A model generated the notes under the pieces. It worked only from the letters and a program-made list of their open reading frames with translations. It had not been told where the DNA came from and did no database searches. Below are positions 1 through 10,700 of a DNA stretch of 28,605 bases, one piece after another; position 1 is the stretch's first letter, and every line of letters begins with the position of its first letter. The DNA is from Thoreauomyces humboldtii. Taxonomy: Eukaryota; Chytridiomycota; Chytridiomycetes; Spizellomycetales; Powellomycetaceae. Position numbers and translations under genes: made by a program. The DNA lies in the NCBI GenBank assembly GCA_027596035.1, contig JADGJA010000236.1, forward strand, positions 1-28,605, read 5' to 3'.

Positions 1-385
1 TATCTCCAGTCGGCTTTGATCTCCTGCTACGTTGCCGTCCACCAGTCAAGTCGCCAGTCATCGCCCGAATCAATTATTGCACATCGAGGCACAAGGGCTC
101 GCCGTCTTTACGTGGCAATGGGGTGTGGCTGTCCGATTGTGAGTCACACACTCCTCTCTCTCCTTTCCGTTTCGGCAGACCCCCTTCTCGACTGGTCCAC
201 CACCATGGCGTCCGCCAACCAACGGGCAACATGTTACTTATACAAGGCATATACACACAACTACATGGTCTTCCACTCCAAGCTTATACTCGATCAACTT
301 CAGCAAGCACGGAACACCAAACTTCACTCTACCTCAACCGCCTCGACCTCTTCAAAGCCACACAACACCCCTTTTCAACGCAGCC
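1..385. other. 5' flank and probable leader of the REI1-like gene
   Basis: No convincing gene is visible here. The last 90 bases are rich in C and A and lead into the start at 386, as fungal 5' leaders often do. A possible intron (donor gtgagt at about 139, acceptor cggcag ending at 178) would open a frame in phase with the gene downstream. The peptide so obtained is rich in Pro, Thr and Ser and has no zinc-finger pattern, so it is not taken as coding. Confidence 0.4.
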
Positions 386-1624
386 ATGGCCAGTTCCGCC
401 TACATAGCCATTCCATGCAGTAAAGAGGAACGTCAGCGCATTTTGGAAACTCGCAGAACCATCGCCCAATCCAAAGCAGCGTCCGTCGAACACCCGACCC
501 CATTCCTAACCCTCACCTGCGACGTCTGTCGAACCTCGTTCGACATCACCAAACACACGCACCACCTCCAATCCAAGAAACACCGTCAGAACGCAGTCAG
601 GGGTCAGGACGCATCCACTTCCAGAACCACATCGACAAAGATTACTCCACCCTCCTCGACGAACACGGACGGAGAAGAAGAGGATGACAGGGATAGACCG
701 TGGTACGCGAGAGGGAACGACCACAACTGTCTGTTTTGTCCGCACACGACGGAGGACTGGGCCGCCAACGTGACCCACATGCGGTCCGTCCACTCGTTCT
801 GGATACCCGACTCCACCTATCTCGTGGATCCTTTCCGACTGATGGTCTACCTCGACGCCGTCATCGAGCACGGCGACTGTCTGTACTGCAGTTCCCCGGA
901 GGCTAGAGCGAAGGGGAAGACCAATGCAAGCAGTGGCGTGGATGCAGCGACAGAGGAGGAGGAGGAGGAGGAGGAGTGCTTTCGGTTCGAAGGACCGGGA
1001 GCGTTTCGATCGGCCAAGGATGGGAGGAGACACATGATCGACAAGGGACACTGTCGTGTGGCTTTAAACACGGGGGCCGAGATCGCCATCGACGGCATCT
1101 ACGACTTCGGACCGTCGGCGGTGGCCGGTAATGAAGATGATGATGATGATGGAACCGTCGTGCGATCCTCGACGGATGATGATGGCTCGTCCCAACGGCA
1201 CGACGCACCGTCCCGACATCTGACCGTCATCGCCAACACCGTACCATCTTCCAAGGACACGAGACGACCGAGATCAAGTCAAGTTCGATCTCAACCTCGA
1301 CGAACGCTTCCCACCGCGACAACCACCACCTCCTCTACCCCCCCAGCCGCGCTCACGGCCACCATCGCCTCCCTTCCTCCACGACTGCAAAAGACGCTCC
1401 AGAGAAATCGACGGACCGGCCTCTCGGGTCTCGTCGGACTGTCCCGCAGCGACCTGACAAAGGTCGCTCGGGATCTGGACGTCGCGACGCGGAGGGACGC
1501 GCAGGGGAAGACCAGAGCTTACGTCAAGTCCGGTGTACGGTTCAATGCCCAGAGACGGGTCGGCGGACCGTCCACCAAACCGAAAGGGGCCACGGGGTTC
1601 GGGTTGTACTATCTGAACACTTGA
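386..1624 (+). CDS. REI1/ZNF622-like C2H2 zinc finger protein (divergent)
   Basis: A single-exon 412-residue protein of the REI1/ZNF622 family. These cytoplasmic factors bind late pre-60S ribosomal subunits and help recycle the Arx1 export factor. Residues 45-66 form a C2H2 finger (C45, C48, H60, H66). Around 113-165 is the family's diagnostic block: CLFC, a Met-x5-His pair, then FWIP and a DPFRLMVYL segment, followed by CLYC and a distant His pair. An acidic stretch sits near 195, and low-complexity Ser/Thr/Arg sequence fills 245-320. A short C-terminal segment (AYVKSGVRFN) recalls the family's basic end. The start at 386 has a good context (cagccATGG). Oddly, the first N-terminal finger found in yeast Rei1 and human ZNF622 is missing, and no candidate exon for it was found upstream. 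It may be a divergent paralogue such as the Reh1 type rather than the only REI1. Confidence 0.75.
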   Translation: MASSAYIAIPCSKEERQRILETRRTIAQSKAASVEHPTPFLTLTCDVCRTSFDITKHTHHLQSKKHRQNAVRGQDASTSRTTSTKITPPSSTNTDGEEEDDRDRPWYARGNDHNCLFCPHTTEDWAANVTHMRSVHSFWIPDSTYLVDPFRLMVYLDAVIEHGDCLYCSSPEARAKGKTNASSGVDAATEEEEEEEECFRFEGPGAFRSAKDGRRHMIDKGHCRVALNTGAEIAIDGIYDFGPSAVAGNEDDDDDGTVVRSSTDDDGSSQRHDAPSRHLTVIANTVPSSKDTRRPRSSQVRSQPRRTLPTATTTTSSTPPAALTATIASLPPRLQKTLQRNRRTGLSGLVGLSRSDLTKVARDLDVATRRDAQGKTRAYVKSGVRFNAQRRVGGPSTKPKGATGFGLYYLNT

Positions 1625-1655
1625 AGTCCTTTCAATAAGATGCACCTTGTAAAAA

Positions 1656-1993
1656 TAGGGGGTTTCAAAACGCTCGAAAATGGACGTTTCTGGCGACGTC
1701 TCAAAAATTTGCGCGATAGTCCAGTCAACTTTGAAAGCACCTCGCAGCAGTGACGAGAAAGCAGCGAAACTCCTCCACGCGAGTATCGTCCGCCTGTCCG
1801 CTTGCCCGCAGGAAGGAGATGACCGTCTCTCGGAGTGAGTGCGCCCGTCCGAAAACAGAAGGCAACATCAAAGGTGACGGCGACGGCGACGGTCGCCAAA
1901 GTGGGCCTGAGAATAGCAGATGAGTGTGCCAAGGGCGTCCAGATGGCGGGGGATGTTAAGATGGAGGGATCTCGAGCGTTTTGAAACCCCCTA
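1656..1993. mobile_element. MITE-like element with 20-bp perfect terminal inverted repeats
   Basis: The left end at 1658-1677 (GGGGGTTTCAAAACGCTCGA) is repeated exactly in inverted orientation at 1972-1991. Both ends are flanked by TA (1656-1657 and 1992-1993), which suggests a TA target duplication as made by Tc1/mariner-type transposases. The unit is 334 bases long without the TA. It contains no transposase frame; its longest frame is a shadow on the minus strand. It fills most of the space between the convergent 3' ends of the REI1-like gene and BMS1. The inverted repeat is seen directly; the assignment to a transposon superfamily is inference. Confidence 0.65.
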
Positions 1994-2091
1994 ATACTGT
2001 CCCTCCTTTCTTTGTTGACGAGAATGACTTGAAATGCAATATGATGTTTTGTTGTCTATGCAGATACATGGATGATCGGAGATGATGACGA

Positions 2092-5000
2092 TTACGAGTT
2101 GTCCCTCTTTGACCTCTTCCTGTTGGATCCGTCCGCGACGGCCTGTTCCCTCGCCCTCTTCTTCCCCTCGGCCTTGTAGAACTCCTTCATCTGACCCTTC
2201 TTCTTCTCCTGGGTGACCGCCTCGTCCGCCTCCTTCTTCTTGAGGTACTTTGCCCTTTTCTCGTTCGTCTTCTCCTTCCGCTTCCTCTCCTTGTCCTTGC
2301 CGATGGTGTTGAGAGCCTGGATGAGGGACACGACCTTCTTCTCGTGAGGTTCCAGCACCACGGCACGTCGGGTCATGAGGGTAGGTTTGGCCAACTTCTT
2401 CAGTATCTTTGGTTTGGAAGCGAAGGGGAGGTCGCCTTGGAGGGTCTTTGGGATCTTGAGACTATTGAACCTCCTCGCCTTGCGCTCCACGGGCTTGTAG
2501 AGCGAGTCCGAGTTCTGGGGCGCCTTGAGTCCCTCGTCGCGACGGAGCTGTCCGACGGTCCGGAGACCCGTCCATTCCGACTTGGTGGAGAGGAGGAGGG
2601 AGACGACGGGGTTGTAGAACCTTTTCGGTTTCACCGGGTACCAGGCTCGGAGGAAGACGATGTCGGACATGAGGATCTTGTCTTCGAACGTCGCTCGGAA
2701 CTGTCCGTCAGGTTTCTAAGGAAAATAGGAGGTTGATGGTGAGTGATTGGTTCGACCGAGCCTTCGCACTTTCAACGGGCCCCACTTACCCCGACGTGCT
2801 TCTTGACCTGACCACGGATACCAGAGACGGTTCGGATGCTGGCACCTTCGAACTTTGCGACTTCCAAAGCGCTCGTGAACATGTCCTTGACGAACGCCGT
2901 GTTCTTGAACACCTTGGAAGGCGTTCCCGTCAACTTGAGCTTCTTGACGATCTCCGTGCTCTTGTCGATCTCGAGAACGACGCCGGTGGCGCTGAGTCGG
3001 AACGCGGCCGTGTTGTCCTGCAACTGCTGGAACGCGCAGAAACCCGTATTTGGCGGTGTCGTTGGGCCTGTGAAAAAACGAAGAGCATGCATGTGAGGAA
3101 GAGGAAGTAGGGGAACCGTTTTGATGAGGCCAAATCTACGTACCGTAAAAGGTGGCGAGACAATGCATGTGCTCGGGCGTGTACTTGAGCATCCGATTCC
3201 GGGTGCCGTCGTTGAGAGAGTACACAGGGATGCTTTGGAATCGCCTCCATCCGAGCGAGATGATGAGAGGATCGTTGTTCTTGAGAGTCTTCTTGTGCCA
3301 TCGATGACGCTTGATGCGAACCTGCGACCATCTCAGTTCAGCAACCAAAGAAAAAACCGATAGGGGAATTAAGAACGACTCTCAGCATACCTGCATGAAG
3401 CCAAAGTTCTCCTCCGCAGCCAACAATCCACCCAGAATGACGGGATACGTAGGGTCAAAGTTGTCGATGAACTCGCACGGCATGTCCTTGAGGATGATTC
3501 GGACGTACGTTCCCGGCCGGTAACCTTCCACCTGAGCGCGAAGCTTGACGTCGTCGTCCATGAACTCTTCTCGGTTGATGCTCTGCTGTCTGGCCATGTC
3601 TTCCTTCATGGTCTCGTACATGTTCGAATTGCCGCCTTCGTCGTCGCTTCCATCGTAGTTTGCGTCAAACTTGCGTTTGAGCTCCTCTTTGCGCTTCAGC
3701 ATCGCCTTCTGAGGATCCTCCTCCCCATCAGCAGCCTCATCTCCGTCCTTGGCATCGCCGTCCTTTCCTTGCACCTTCTCGCCCGTCTCGAGATCCTCAA
3801 AGTCACCGTAGACCTCGGTCTCTTCTCCGGGTGCTCCGGCAGAGTCCTCGGTGGCGGATGCGGGTTGAGCGGTGATGAAACGATGACGGAGGGCCTCCAT
3901 GGCGGACTCGTCGGCCCACTTGCTCAGTTCCTCGGGCATGGCCTCCACCTTGCAGGCGTCGGCGAGTGACAGACTTCGGTCCGTGTTCCGGGTGACCTTG
4001 CGCACGCGGAACAGACCTCCTTCGTCCACTTCCTCGTCCTCGGACACGGCCCCTGCTGCCGTCATGGAGGGAGCGTCGTCGCCGTACACGAGATCCATGA
4101 GGTTTACGCGACGCTTCAGAGCGAACCCGTTGGACACCTTGTCCATCAGGTTGTCCTTCCACTGAGTGAGTCCGTCGGCCGCCGCCGCCGTCGCCCCATC
4201 GACCTCAGAGTCTCCGTCGTCAAAGTCGCTATCGCTCTCCGCGAAAGCAACCTGGTCGCCTTCCTCCTCGTCCGCGTTGTTGAGCTCCACCAGTCGAACT
4301 CTTCGTCGTCCGGCTTGGCGGACGTCAGGTCCGGCCGACTCAAAGTCGCTATCGTCGCCAAGCTCAGAGTCCTCTCCAGAATGCTCGTCGAGTTCCTCCC
4401 GCATCTCCGATTCGCTAAGCTCTTCATCCTCGTCATCATCCCCTTCCTCCTCTTCGTCGTCAGACAAGTTCGGGTCCGCACCGTGTCGTCTCCGCCGCCT
4501 GCCATCCTCCGCGACATCTTCGGTGACAGCCGTTATCCCTTGCGAGTTGTTGAAAAGCCTCAGCTCGCTCTTGGCGATGCTGTCGGCGAACGTATGCGGT
4601 GCGTTCTGGAGATCGAACACCATCTTCTCCCCGGCGCCACGGGACGCCGGGTCGTCGTCGTCGTCGTCGTCCTCCCCATCGTCCTTCTTCCTCCTCGAGA
4701 ACTGACCGGGCACGTTGATGTAGACGGCGTCCTTGTCGTACAGGATTCCGCTCACGTCGGACATGGGCGCGTAGATGAGCTTGTGCTTGTCGCTCAGGGT
4801 CTTTCGCACCTTCTCGGGCTTCGGACAAGGGTCGGGCAGGAGACTTATCTCCGCTATCCGTTGGTCTCCGACTCCCGGGATGTGGACCTTCATGTCGGGT
4901 TTGATGTTGGTCCCCCGCATGTATCCGTACAAGGAGACGGTTCGGTCCGACTTTGGTTGCAGACGAAGCGTCTCCGGATCCGTCAGGTCTTCGACGCGAT

Positions 5001-5981
5001 CGGCGAGGATGTAAGGATGCGTGTTCCTCCAGATCAGGGGCCGGAACTTCATGACCGAGATGAACCGTGAGAGGTTCATGATCTCGTTCTTCATGTAGCG
5101 TCCGTTGATGAGACCGGACAGGTAGAAGAGCTTTGCTCCCTGGTAGATTTCGGTCCAGAAACGGTGCTTCAACCGTTTCTTTGTCTTCCGCAGCCGTTTG
5201 TTGTCCTTGAAGCGGTCGAGGTGCGTCAACACACCGATGACCTTTGGGAATCCGTGAACCTGCAGGATGTTGAGGAATTCGAACGTTTCCTGAAGGCAGA
5301 GAGAGAACATCAGTTCGCTGAGAAGAAGCGCGGCATCGAAGGGAACTCGGCCATCCCTACCATCTCCATGCCGAAGCTGGCATCGATGAGCAGGAGCACG
5401 AGATCCGCGACCTTTGCGACGTCGATCATCGAGTTGACGTCGTTGTTGCATTCGATGAAGGTGAGTCGCCTGTTCTTTCCGCTGACGACCGTGACGGGTC
5501 CCTTGAGCTCGGCGAGACTGTGTTTCGTGAAGCGCTTCACGAGCGACTGGATGAGAGTTGTCTTTCCGGTCTGGTGAAAAGGGGGCAGAGTGGGGATCAG
5601 CATGCGACGAGTTCCGAACGAGATCGATGCTGCAATGGTTTCCGATCCCGACGTACCCCTGGCGGGCCAACCACTGCGATGATGACGGGAGGAGCCTCGA
5701 GAGGCGTTCGGTCAATGAGAGGAACGTGGAGCTTGTTCTGATCCTTCTCCATGTTCCTTCGGATGGTCCGATCGGCCTTTGGGCCCGAGAAGGACGCGAA
5801 CGCCTGCACAGAAGAACCATGCGATCTCGTCAGGATCCTGAGCAGAGCACCCCACCAGACAAAGACCGAGAAGCGACGCTACCTTTGGGTTGTTCTTTTC
5901 AGCATTCTTGTTGGGACCCTTCTTCTTCTCGGCCTTTGGGCCGGCCTGCCGAGGCCTGTGATTCTTGGTAGGCTTGTCCAT
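2092..5981 (-). CDS. BMS1: Ribosome biogenesis GTPase BMS1
   Basis: BMS1 is the nucleolar GTPase that acts with Rcl1 in the SSU processome during 18S rRNA maturation. Exons on the minus strand are 5981-5883, 5803-5657, 5570-5361, 5289-3391, 3321-3144, 3067-2790 and 2715-2092, giving 1144 residues, which is normal for the family. Residues 79-86 form the P-loop GPPGTGKT, and THLDRFK further on is the G4-type motif. A middle region of long Asp/Glu runs links this GTPase part to the conserved C-terminal half, recognisable by KNDPLII/GWRRFQ-like, FYGP and [11 protein letters not shown] blocks. The tail is Lys/Arg-rich and ends in KRSKRDNS. All introns are GT-AG, 69-86 bases. The start codon gives a basic N-terminus ([12 protein letters not shown]) typical of BMS1. 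It is divergent from the enoyl-CoA hydratase gene. Confidence 0.95.
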
Positions 5982-6323
5982 GCACGGCGATATGAGAAAG
6001 ACGGAACGCAGTGATCTGTCCCCGGGGCAGTGCTTCTCGCCACCTGTTGTTAATGGGTGGTTGGTGAGAGAGAGACCTATCTATAATACGAGGATGCGAA
6101 GGCAAAAAAGAAAGAGAGAGCGAGGAGAAACAGGGGTGGGACAGGGTGATGCAAAGGTGCCACAGAGTGACACACGGAGAGTCACCTGGGGCTGGCTGCC
6201 TGCCTGCCCACTCCCTTTTCCTCGCCCCCTTCTCCCTTCCAAAAGCCAACACCACCACCCCTTCGACCGACGACATCCCCCCTCTTCCCCAAACATCGTC
6301 GAAACCCCTCCGTCTTGCTCGCA
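5982..6323. promoter_or_regulatory. Shared divergent promoter region of BMS1 and enoyl-CoA hydratase
   Basis: These 342 bases separate the start codons of BMS1 (-) and the hydratase (+). They hold a purine-rich run near 6100-6135, an AT-rich spot (tctataata near 6079-6088) and a strongly pyrimidine-rich stretch from about 6205 to 6320 that leads into the hydratase start. No sharper regulatory element could be identified. Confidence 0.45.
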
Positions 6324-7474
6324 ATGTTCGCCGCTACCCGATGCTCCCTCTTCGCACGGCCTCTGCGCTCCTCTGTCGCAAGGTCTGCCAACCACGCTCG
6401 CACATTCTCTGCCTCCTCCGTCAGTAAGTCGTGTCTCGAAGAAACTCATTCCCCGCGTGTCCCCCTCCTCCTCCTCATTCGTTCACTGCTGATGATCCCG
6501 TCCAATCCGCAGGCGCGTATGAGTTCATCAAGACCGAGACCAAGGGGCGCGTGGCCATCGTCACCCTCAACCGTCCCAAGGTGAACGACTCATCCTCATC
6601 ATCCTTCACCCTCGCGCCGATCCGGTCACCAGTCACCTGACGCCATCTTCTTCCCAGGCTCTGAACGCTCTCTGCACTCCCCTCATGACCGAGCTCAACG
6701 AGGCCCTCAAGGGATTCGACAAGGACACCAGCATCGGAGCCATGGTCATCACCGGTTCCCCCAAGGCGTTCGCGGCAGGAGCCGACATCAAGGAGATGTC
6801 CACCCTGAACTTTGTCGACAACTTCAAGAACAACTTCATCGAGGACTGGACGGGCGTCACAAAGATCCGCAAGCCCATCATCGCCGCCGTCTCCGGCTTC
6901 GCCCTCGGAGGAGGATGCGAGCTCGCCATGATGTGCGACATCATCTACGCCGGCGACACGGCAAAGTTCGGTCAGCCCGAGATCAAGCTCGGCATCATCC
7001 CCGGAGCGGGCGGAACCCAGAGGTTCACTCAGGCCGTCGGAAAGGCCAAGGCCATGCACATGGTCCTCACCGGCGACATGATGTCCGCTGCCGAGGCAGA
7101 GTCGGCCGGTCTCGTCGCAAAGGTCTACCCCGCCGATCAGCTCCTCGAGACCGCGGTCAAGAACGCCGAGAAGATCGCTTCCTACTCCCTTCCCAGCGTC
7201 ATGATGGCCAAGGAGCTCGTCGACAAGTGTAAGTTGTCCTTTTCTTCTTCTTCTTCTTCTCTCTCTCGACCGAGTTCCATCCCTTCGCGTTCATCGTCGA
7301 AAAATCTAAACGTGTTCCTCTTTCCCCTCATCGTTTGCAGCCTTCGAGATGCCGCTTTCCCAGGGTCTCCTCTTCGAGCGTCGTCTGTTCCACGCCCTCT
7401 TCGCCACCAAGGACCAGAAGGAGGGCATGGGTGCCTTCATGGCCAAGCGCGCTCCCAACTTCACCCACGAATAG
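6324..7474 (+). CDS. Mitochondrial enoyl-CoA hydratase (ECHS1 type)
   Basis: Crotonase-fold enzyme that hydrates trans-2-enoyl-CoA to 3-hydroxyacyl-CoA in mitochondrial beta-oxidation and branched amino acid breakdown. Exons are 6324-6423, 6513-6580, 6658-7228 and 7341-7474, giving 290 residues, the same length as human ECHS1. The N-terminal 30 residues are rich in Arg, Ser and Ala without acidic residues ([17 protein letters not shown]), a typical mitochondrial presequence. The CoA/oxyanion-hole motif [11 protein letters not shown] is followed by [13 protein letters not shown], then [18 protein letters not shown]. The Glu in CEL and the Glu in QPE correspond to the two catalytic glutamates, and both are intact. 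The C-terminus has [22 protein letters not shown], common to the family. The start at 6324 is chosen because it gives the clean targeting peptide. Confidence 0.95.
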
Positions 7475-7772
7475 ACTAGATCATCAGGGCCAGCGAGAGT
7501 GCCGTTCCCATCTCCCCCCTTTTTTGTTTCCTCTCTTCCCTCCTCGGAATACATTCTTCATCTTGCATCACACGATTCCTTTTCCCATCCATCAAGCGAC
7601 AATTGACGATACGTAAGCGCATGCAAACAGTCCGGTGTTTTGGTTTTGGTTTCCATTGAAGATATGTATGGAAAAGAGAAGGAAAAACAAAGAAAATGAA
7701 GAAGGTCCCCAGTCCCACACCAGCACAAGAGAGGAAAAGCCGCCGGTGTCCCCCCGCGGGTCCACCAAACCA
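7475..7772. other. Convergent intergenic spacer
   Basis: About 300 bases lie between the stop codons of the hydratase (+) and the kinase (-). They are pyrimidine-rich on the plus strand up to about 7600 and purine-rich from about 7665, and presumably contain both 3' UTRs. No gene, RNA or repeat was seen. Confidence 0.5.
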
Positions 7773-10700
7773 CTACTGCCGTCTCCCACCGTACTCGTCG
7801 CTTCGAGGAGCTGGAGGATGCTGCTGCTGCTGATACTGCTGCTGCTGATACTGTTGATACTGTTGATATTGCTGCTGCTGCTGCTGCTGCTGCTGCGCTT
7901 GACCTGATGATGTTGGTGGCGGTGGTGGCTGATAGTACTGTCCCTGTGGATCCTGATAGTACCCTTGGTTCTGAGCGGACGGTGGTAGTGGCGGCGGTCC
8001 ACCTGGTCCCTGGTTCTGCTGAGGTCGCGTCCGTTGCTGCTGCTGGGAAGGCGCATACCCGCCGCCACCGTTCGCGTCCTCCCGTTGTTCCGACTTTCTT
8101 TGCTGCTGCTGGGACGGCTGCTGGGACGGTACGTAGTCGTACCTCTGGTCCCTCGGAGGTGGTGGACCCTGGTACTGGAGGTTGAAGGCCGGATCCGACT
8201 GCTGGTGGTGCTGGTGCGGGTGCTGCTGCTGTTGACGATGCTGAGCGGGCGGTGGGATCGGGTTGCCGTAGATGTCGACCTCGGGACGATGGTGATGACG
8301 GGGGTCGGGTTGCGTGGGTGCGGGGGTTCGTCCGGAACCGGATTGAGGGACCGGTGCGAACTGGGCGGGAGGTGCAGCACCTCCTTGATGAAGAGCGTAT
8401 CGAGGATCGTATCTGGGATCCGCGTAGCTGGCGCCGGAAGGAGGGGGGACTGCGACGCCGGCGTACCCCCGAGCCGCGTCCTGCGGATACTGCTGTGAAG
8501 GGTGCTGCTGGTACTGCGCGTGCTGTGACCACGCACCGTTCTGGTCGTAGTAACCCTCGACTTCCTCCGGCGGAGACCTCTGTTGGTAGTGCTGAGGCTG
8601 TTGGGCTTGAGGATGTTGCTGTTGTGTCGGATGCGCTTGCTGAGCCTGCTGCTGCTGCTGCTGCACCCTCGCAGCATCGTTGGGATCGCGTCGTCGCTGT
8701 TGTGCGGGAGATCCGGCCGGGGAAGGTGGTCCGGATCGATTGCCACCCGAGAGCGAGGAGGCATTGGACACGGTGCGAACGGGAAAGGGCTTTGGCGGCT
8801 GGGGTGCACCTGCGTAAGACGAAGTAGGACGACTGTTTCCACCGTAAGCCGAGTTCGGCCTACTGCTGACAAACTCCCCGGGAGTGAAGAGCTGGGTTGC
8901 GTGGGTTGCAGCTGACTGCGGTTGGGGAGGGCGTTGCTGCGGGATCGGCGCAGGAGCCCCTCTATCGTTGCGAGGTTGGTCGACTGGAGGTGAGAACTGG
9001 GCTGGAGCGACCGGTCCCTGGACATAATTGAGACTACTGGCTTGCGGGGACGATGGTTTTGCTCGTTGTTCAGCTTGTGGTTGTATCGAAATAGCTGCCA
9101 TCTGCGAAGCGATGGAGTTCGCGATCACGGACGACTCCTGATTGCGAGCCGACACGGATTGTTCGTTTCGTTCGCTTCCACGGCGCTCGCCCCCTTGCCG
9201 CTCGCTCCCTCGTCGGGAAGCAGCCTGTCCGCTCATCGGTTGTGCCGGCTTAGTCTGAGCCCGCATGTCCGTCTCCGATGATGCCGCGGAGTTCAGTTCC
9301 GCAGCCTTGGACTCGCTGATCTTCTCACGTAACCAGTAAAGAGCACAAGCCTTCTTTTTTCGTTCCAGCGTTACGAAGAGAGCACCTCCCTGTCCATTCA
9401 GGAGCCGCAGTCCCGTGTCAGGCTCCAGGGCTAACGTTTGTGCAAGGGTAGCGCTTCGCCAGTCGACGACTTCGACACCGTTCTTGCCCATTCCGTAAAC
9501 CCAATCGACGGGACGCAGCAACAGCTGGGCAGGAGGCTCACGCCACATGTACCCATTGTTCCAACCGCCCACGCCACTTCCCATCATGATCTGACCATTG
9601 AGAGCAACGACTCGTGTGAGCCGGTGGAAAGTACCAAGGAAGTACCGTTCCGGCTTCGGAGCCGCTGGGGTCGAGCTCGGACGCTGGGCAGGCGCACGTG
9701 CGACGGCCGCCAGCTTTCGATTGACGGTGGTATGCACGTTCGCGGCGCGTAACTCTTTCCGAGCCGCATCCGTGAAGGGGATCTGTACGAACGTCTGCCA
9801 TCGCGCCTTTGTGCCCTTGCCGGCCTTTTCCCGGAAGTCGCGTTGGACTTCGATTTCCTTGACACGACTGTCGTCGACGTTGACCAGGTTGGCTTCGGAA
9901 CTGTAGGCAAGGAAGACTTCTCGCACAACAAGTCCATCATGCAGGATTTGCATACCCTTTGGCCCTTCCGGGAGCCAAAAGGCCTTGAGTTTCATGAACT
10001 TGGAGTACGGCTCCTTGGCCCATTCGAACATGATAATGTCGTGCTTGAACAGTACGCCCATGAACACGGACGTCTCGGTGCGCTGAATCATGAACGCCCG
10101 CGAGTCACGCGTAGCCAGGATCTTGGTATAGTCTGCGGTCCATTTGGCTACCAATGACACCTCGTCCTCGTCCTGGTTGCCGTGCAAGCCGCGATACATG
10201 TCGTCTTCGCCATCTGATCGTGCAACGGAAGTTGGCGACATGCTGGCATTTGAGCTCTGCGTAGTGGTCGTTGCATATAGTGGCCCTCCTCCATTGACGC
10301 TGGAGTCGACACTTCTCCCGGGATGGTGTTCCGGTTTGGCCAATTGATGGGCAGGAGTGCCCTGCAGGTACATGATCAACTTGCGCAGCGAGGAAAGCTT
10401 GTACTGTCGCACATGGTCGTGCTTCCCGGAAAGCGCGATCATGATTCCATAGTCCTGAAGGATCTCGATTTGCTTAAATCGAATATTTCGGATGAGAGGG
10501 ACCATTTGCTGATCTGAGGAAGGCAGACGGATATCCACATAAAAGAGGCCGCGCTCGGTGCCGACCAGGGCGTAGATGCCGTCTAGAAGGTCCGCTGTCA
10601 AAACGTCCATCTTGAAAGTACCACCGATATAGATAGGTTCCAAGACGCGCTGAGCAGGATCAGCCAAAGTTTCCACAAATCCAGGTATATCGGTAAGCGG

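Noticed and set aside
1609..1932. A 107-codon minus-strand frame inside the MITE-like element, as a possible transposase remnant
   Set aside because: No DDE or helix-turn-helix pattern is visible, and it is short and out of proportion to any transposase; it is most likely chance.
3769..5070. Long plus-strand frames opposite BMS1
   Set aside because: They are antisense shadows of the acidic and Ser-rich coding region of BMS1; composition follows the codon bias of the real frame.
7558..9025. Long Ser/Arg-rich minus-strand frames overlapping the kinase tail
   Set aside because: They are frame-shifted readings of the CAG/CCN-rich Gln-Pro tail, which explains their extreme composition.
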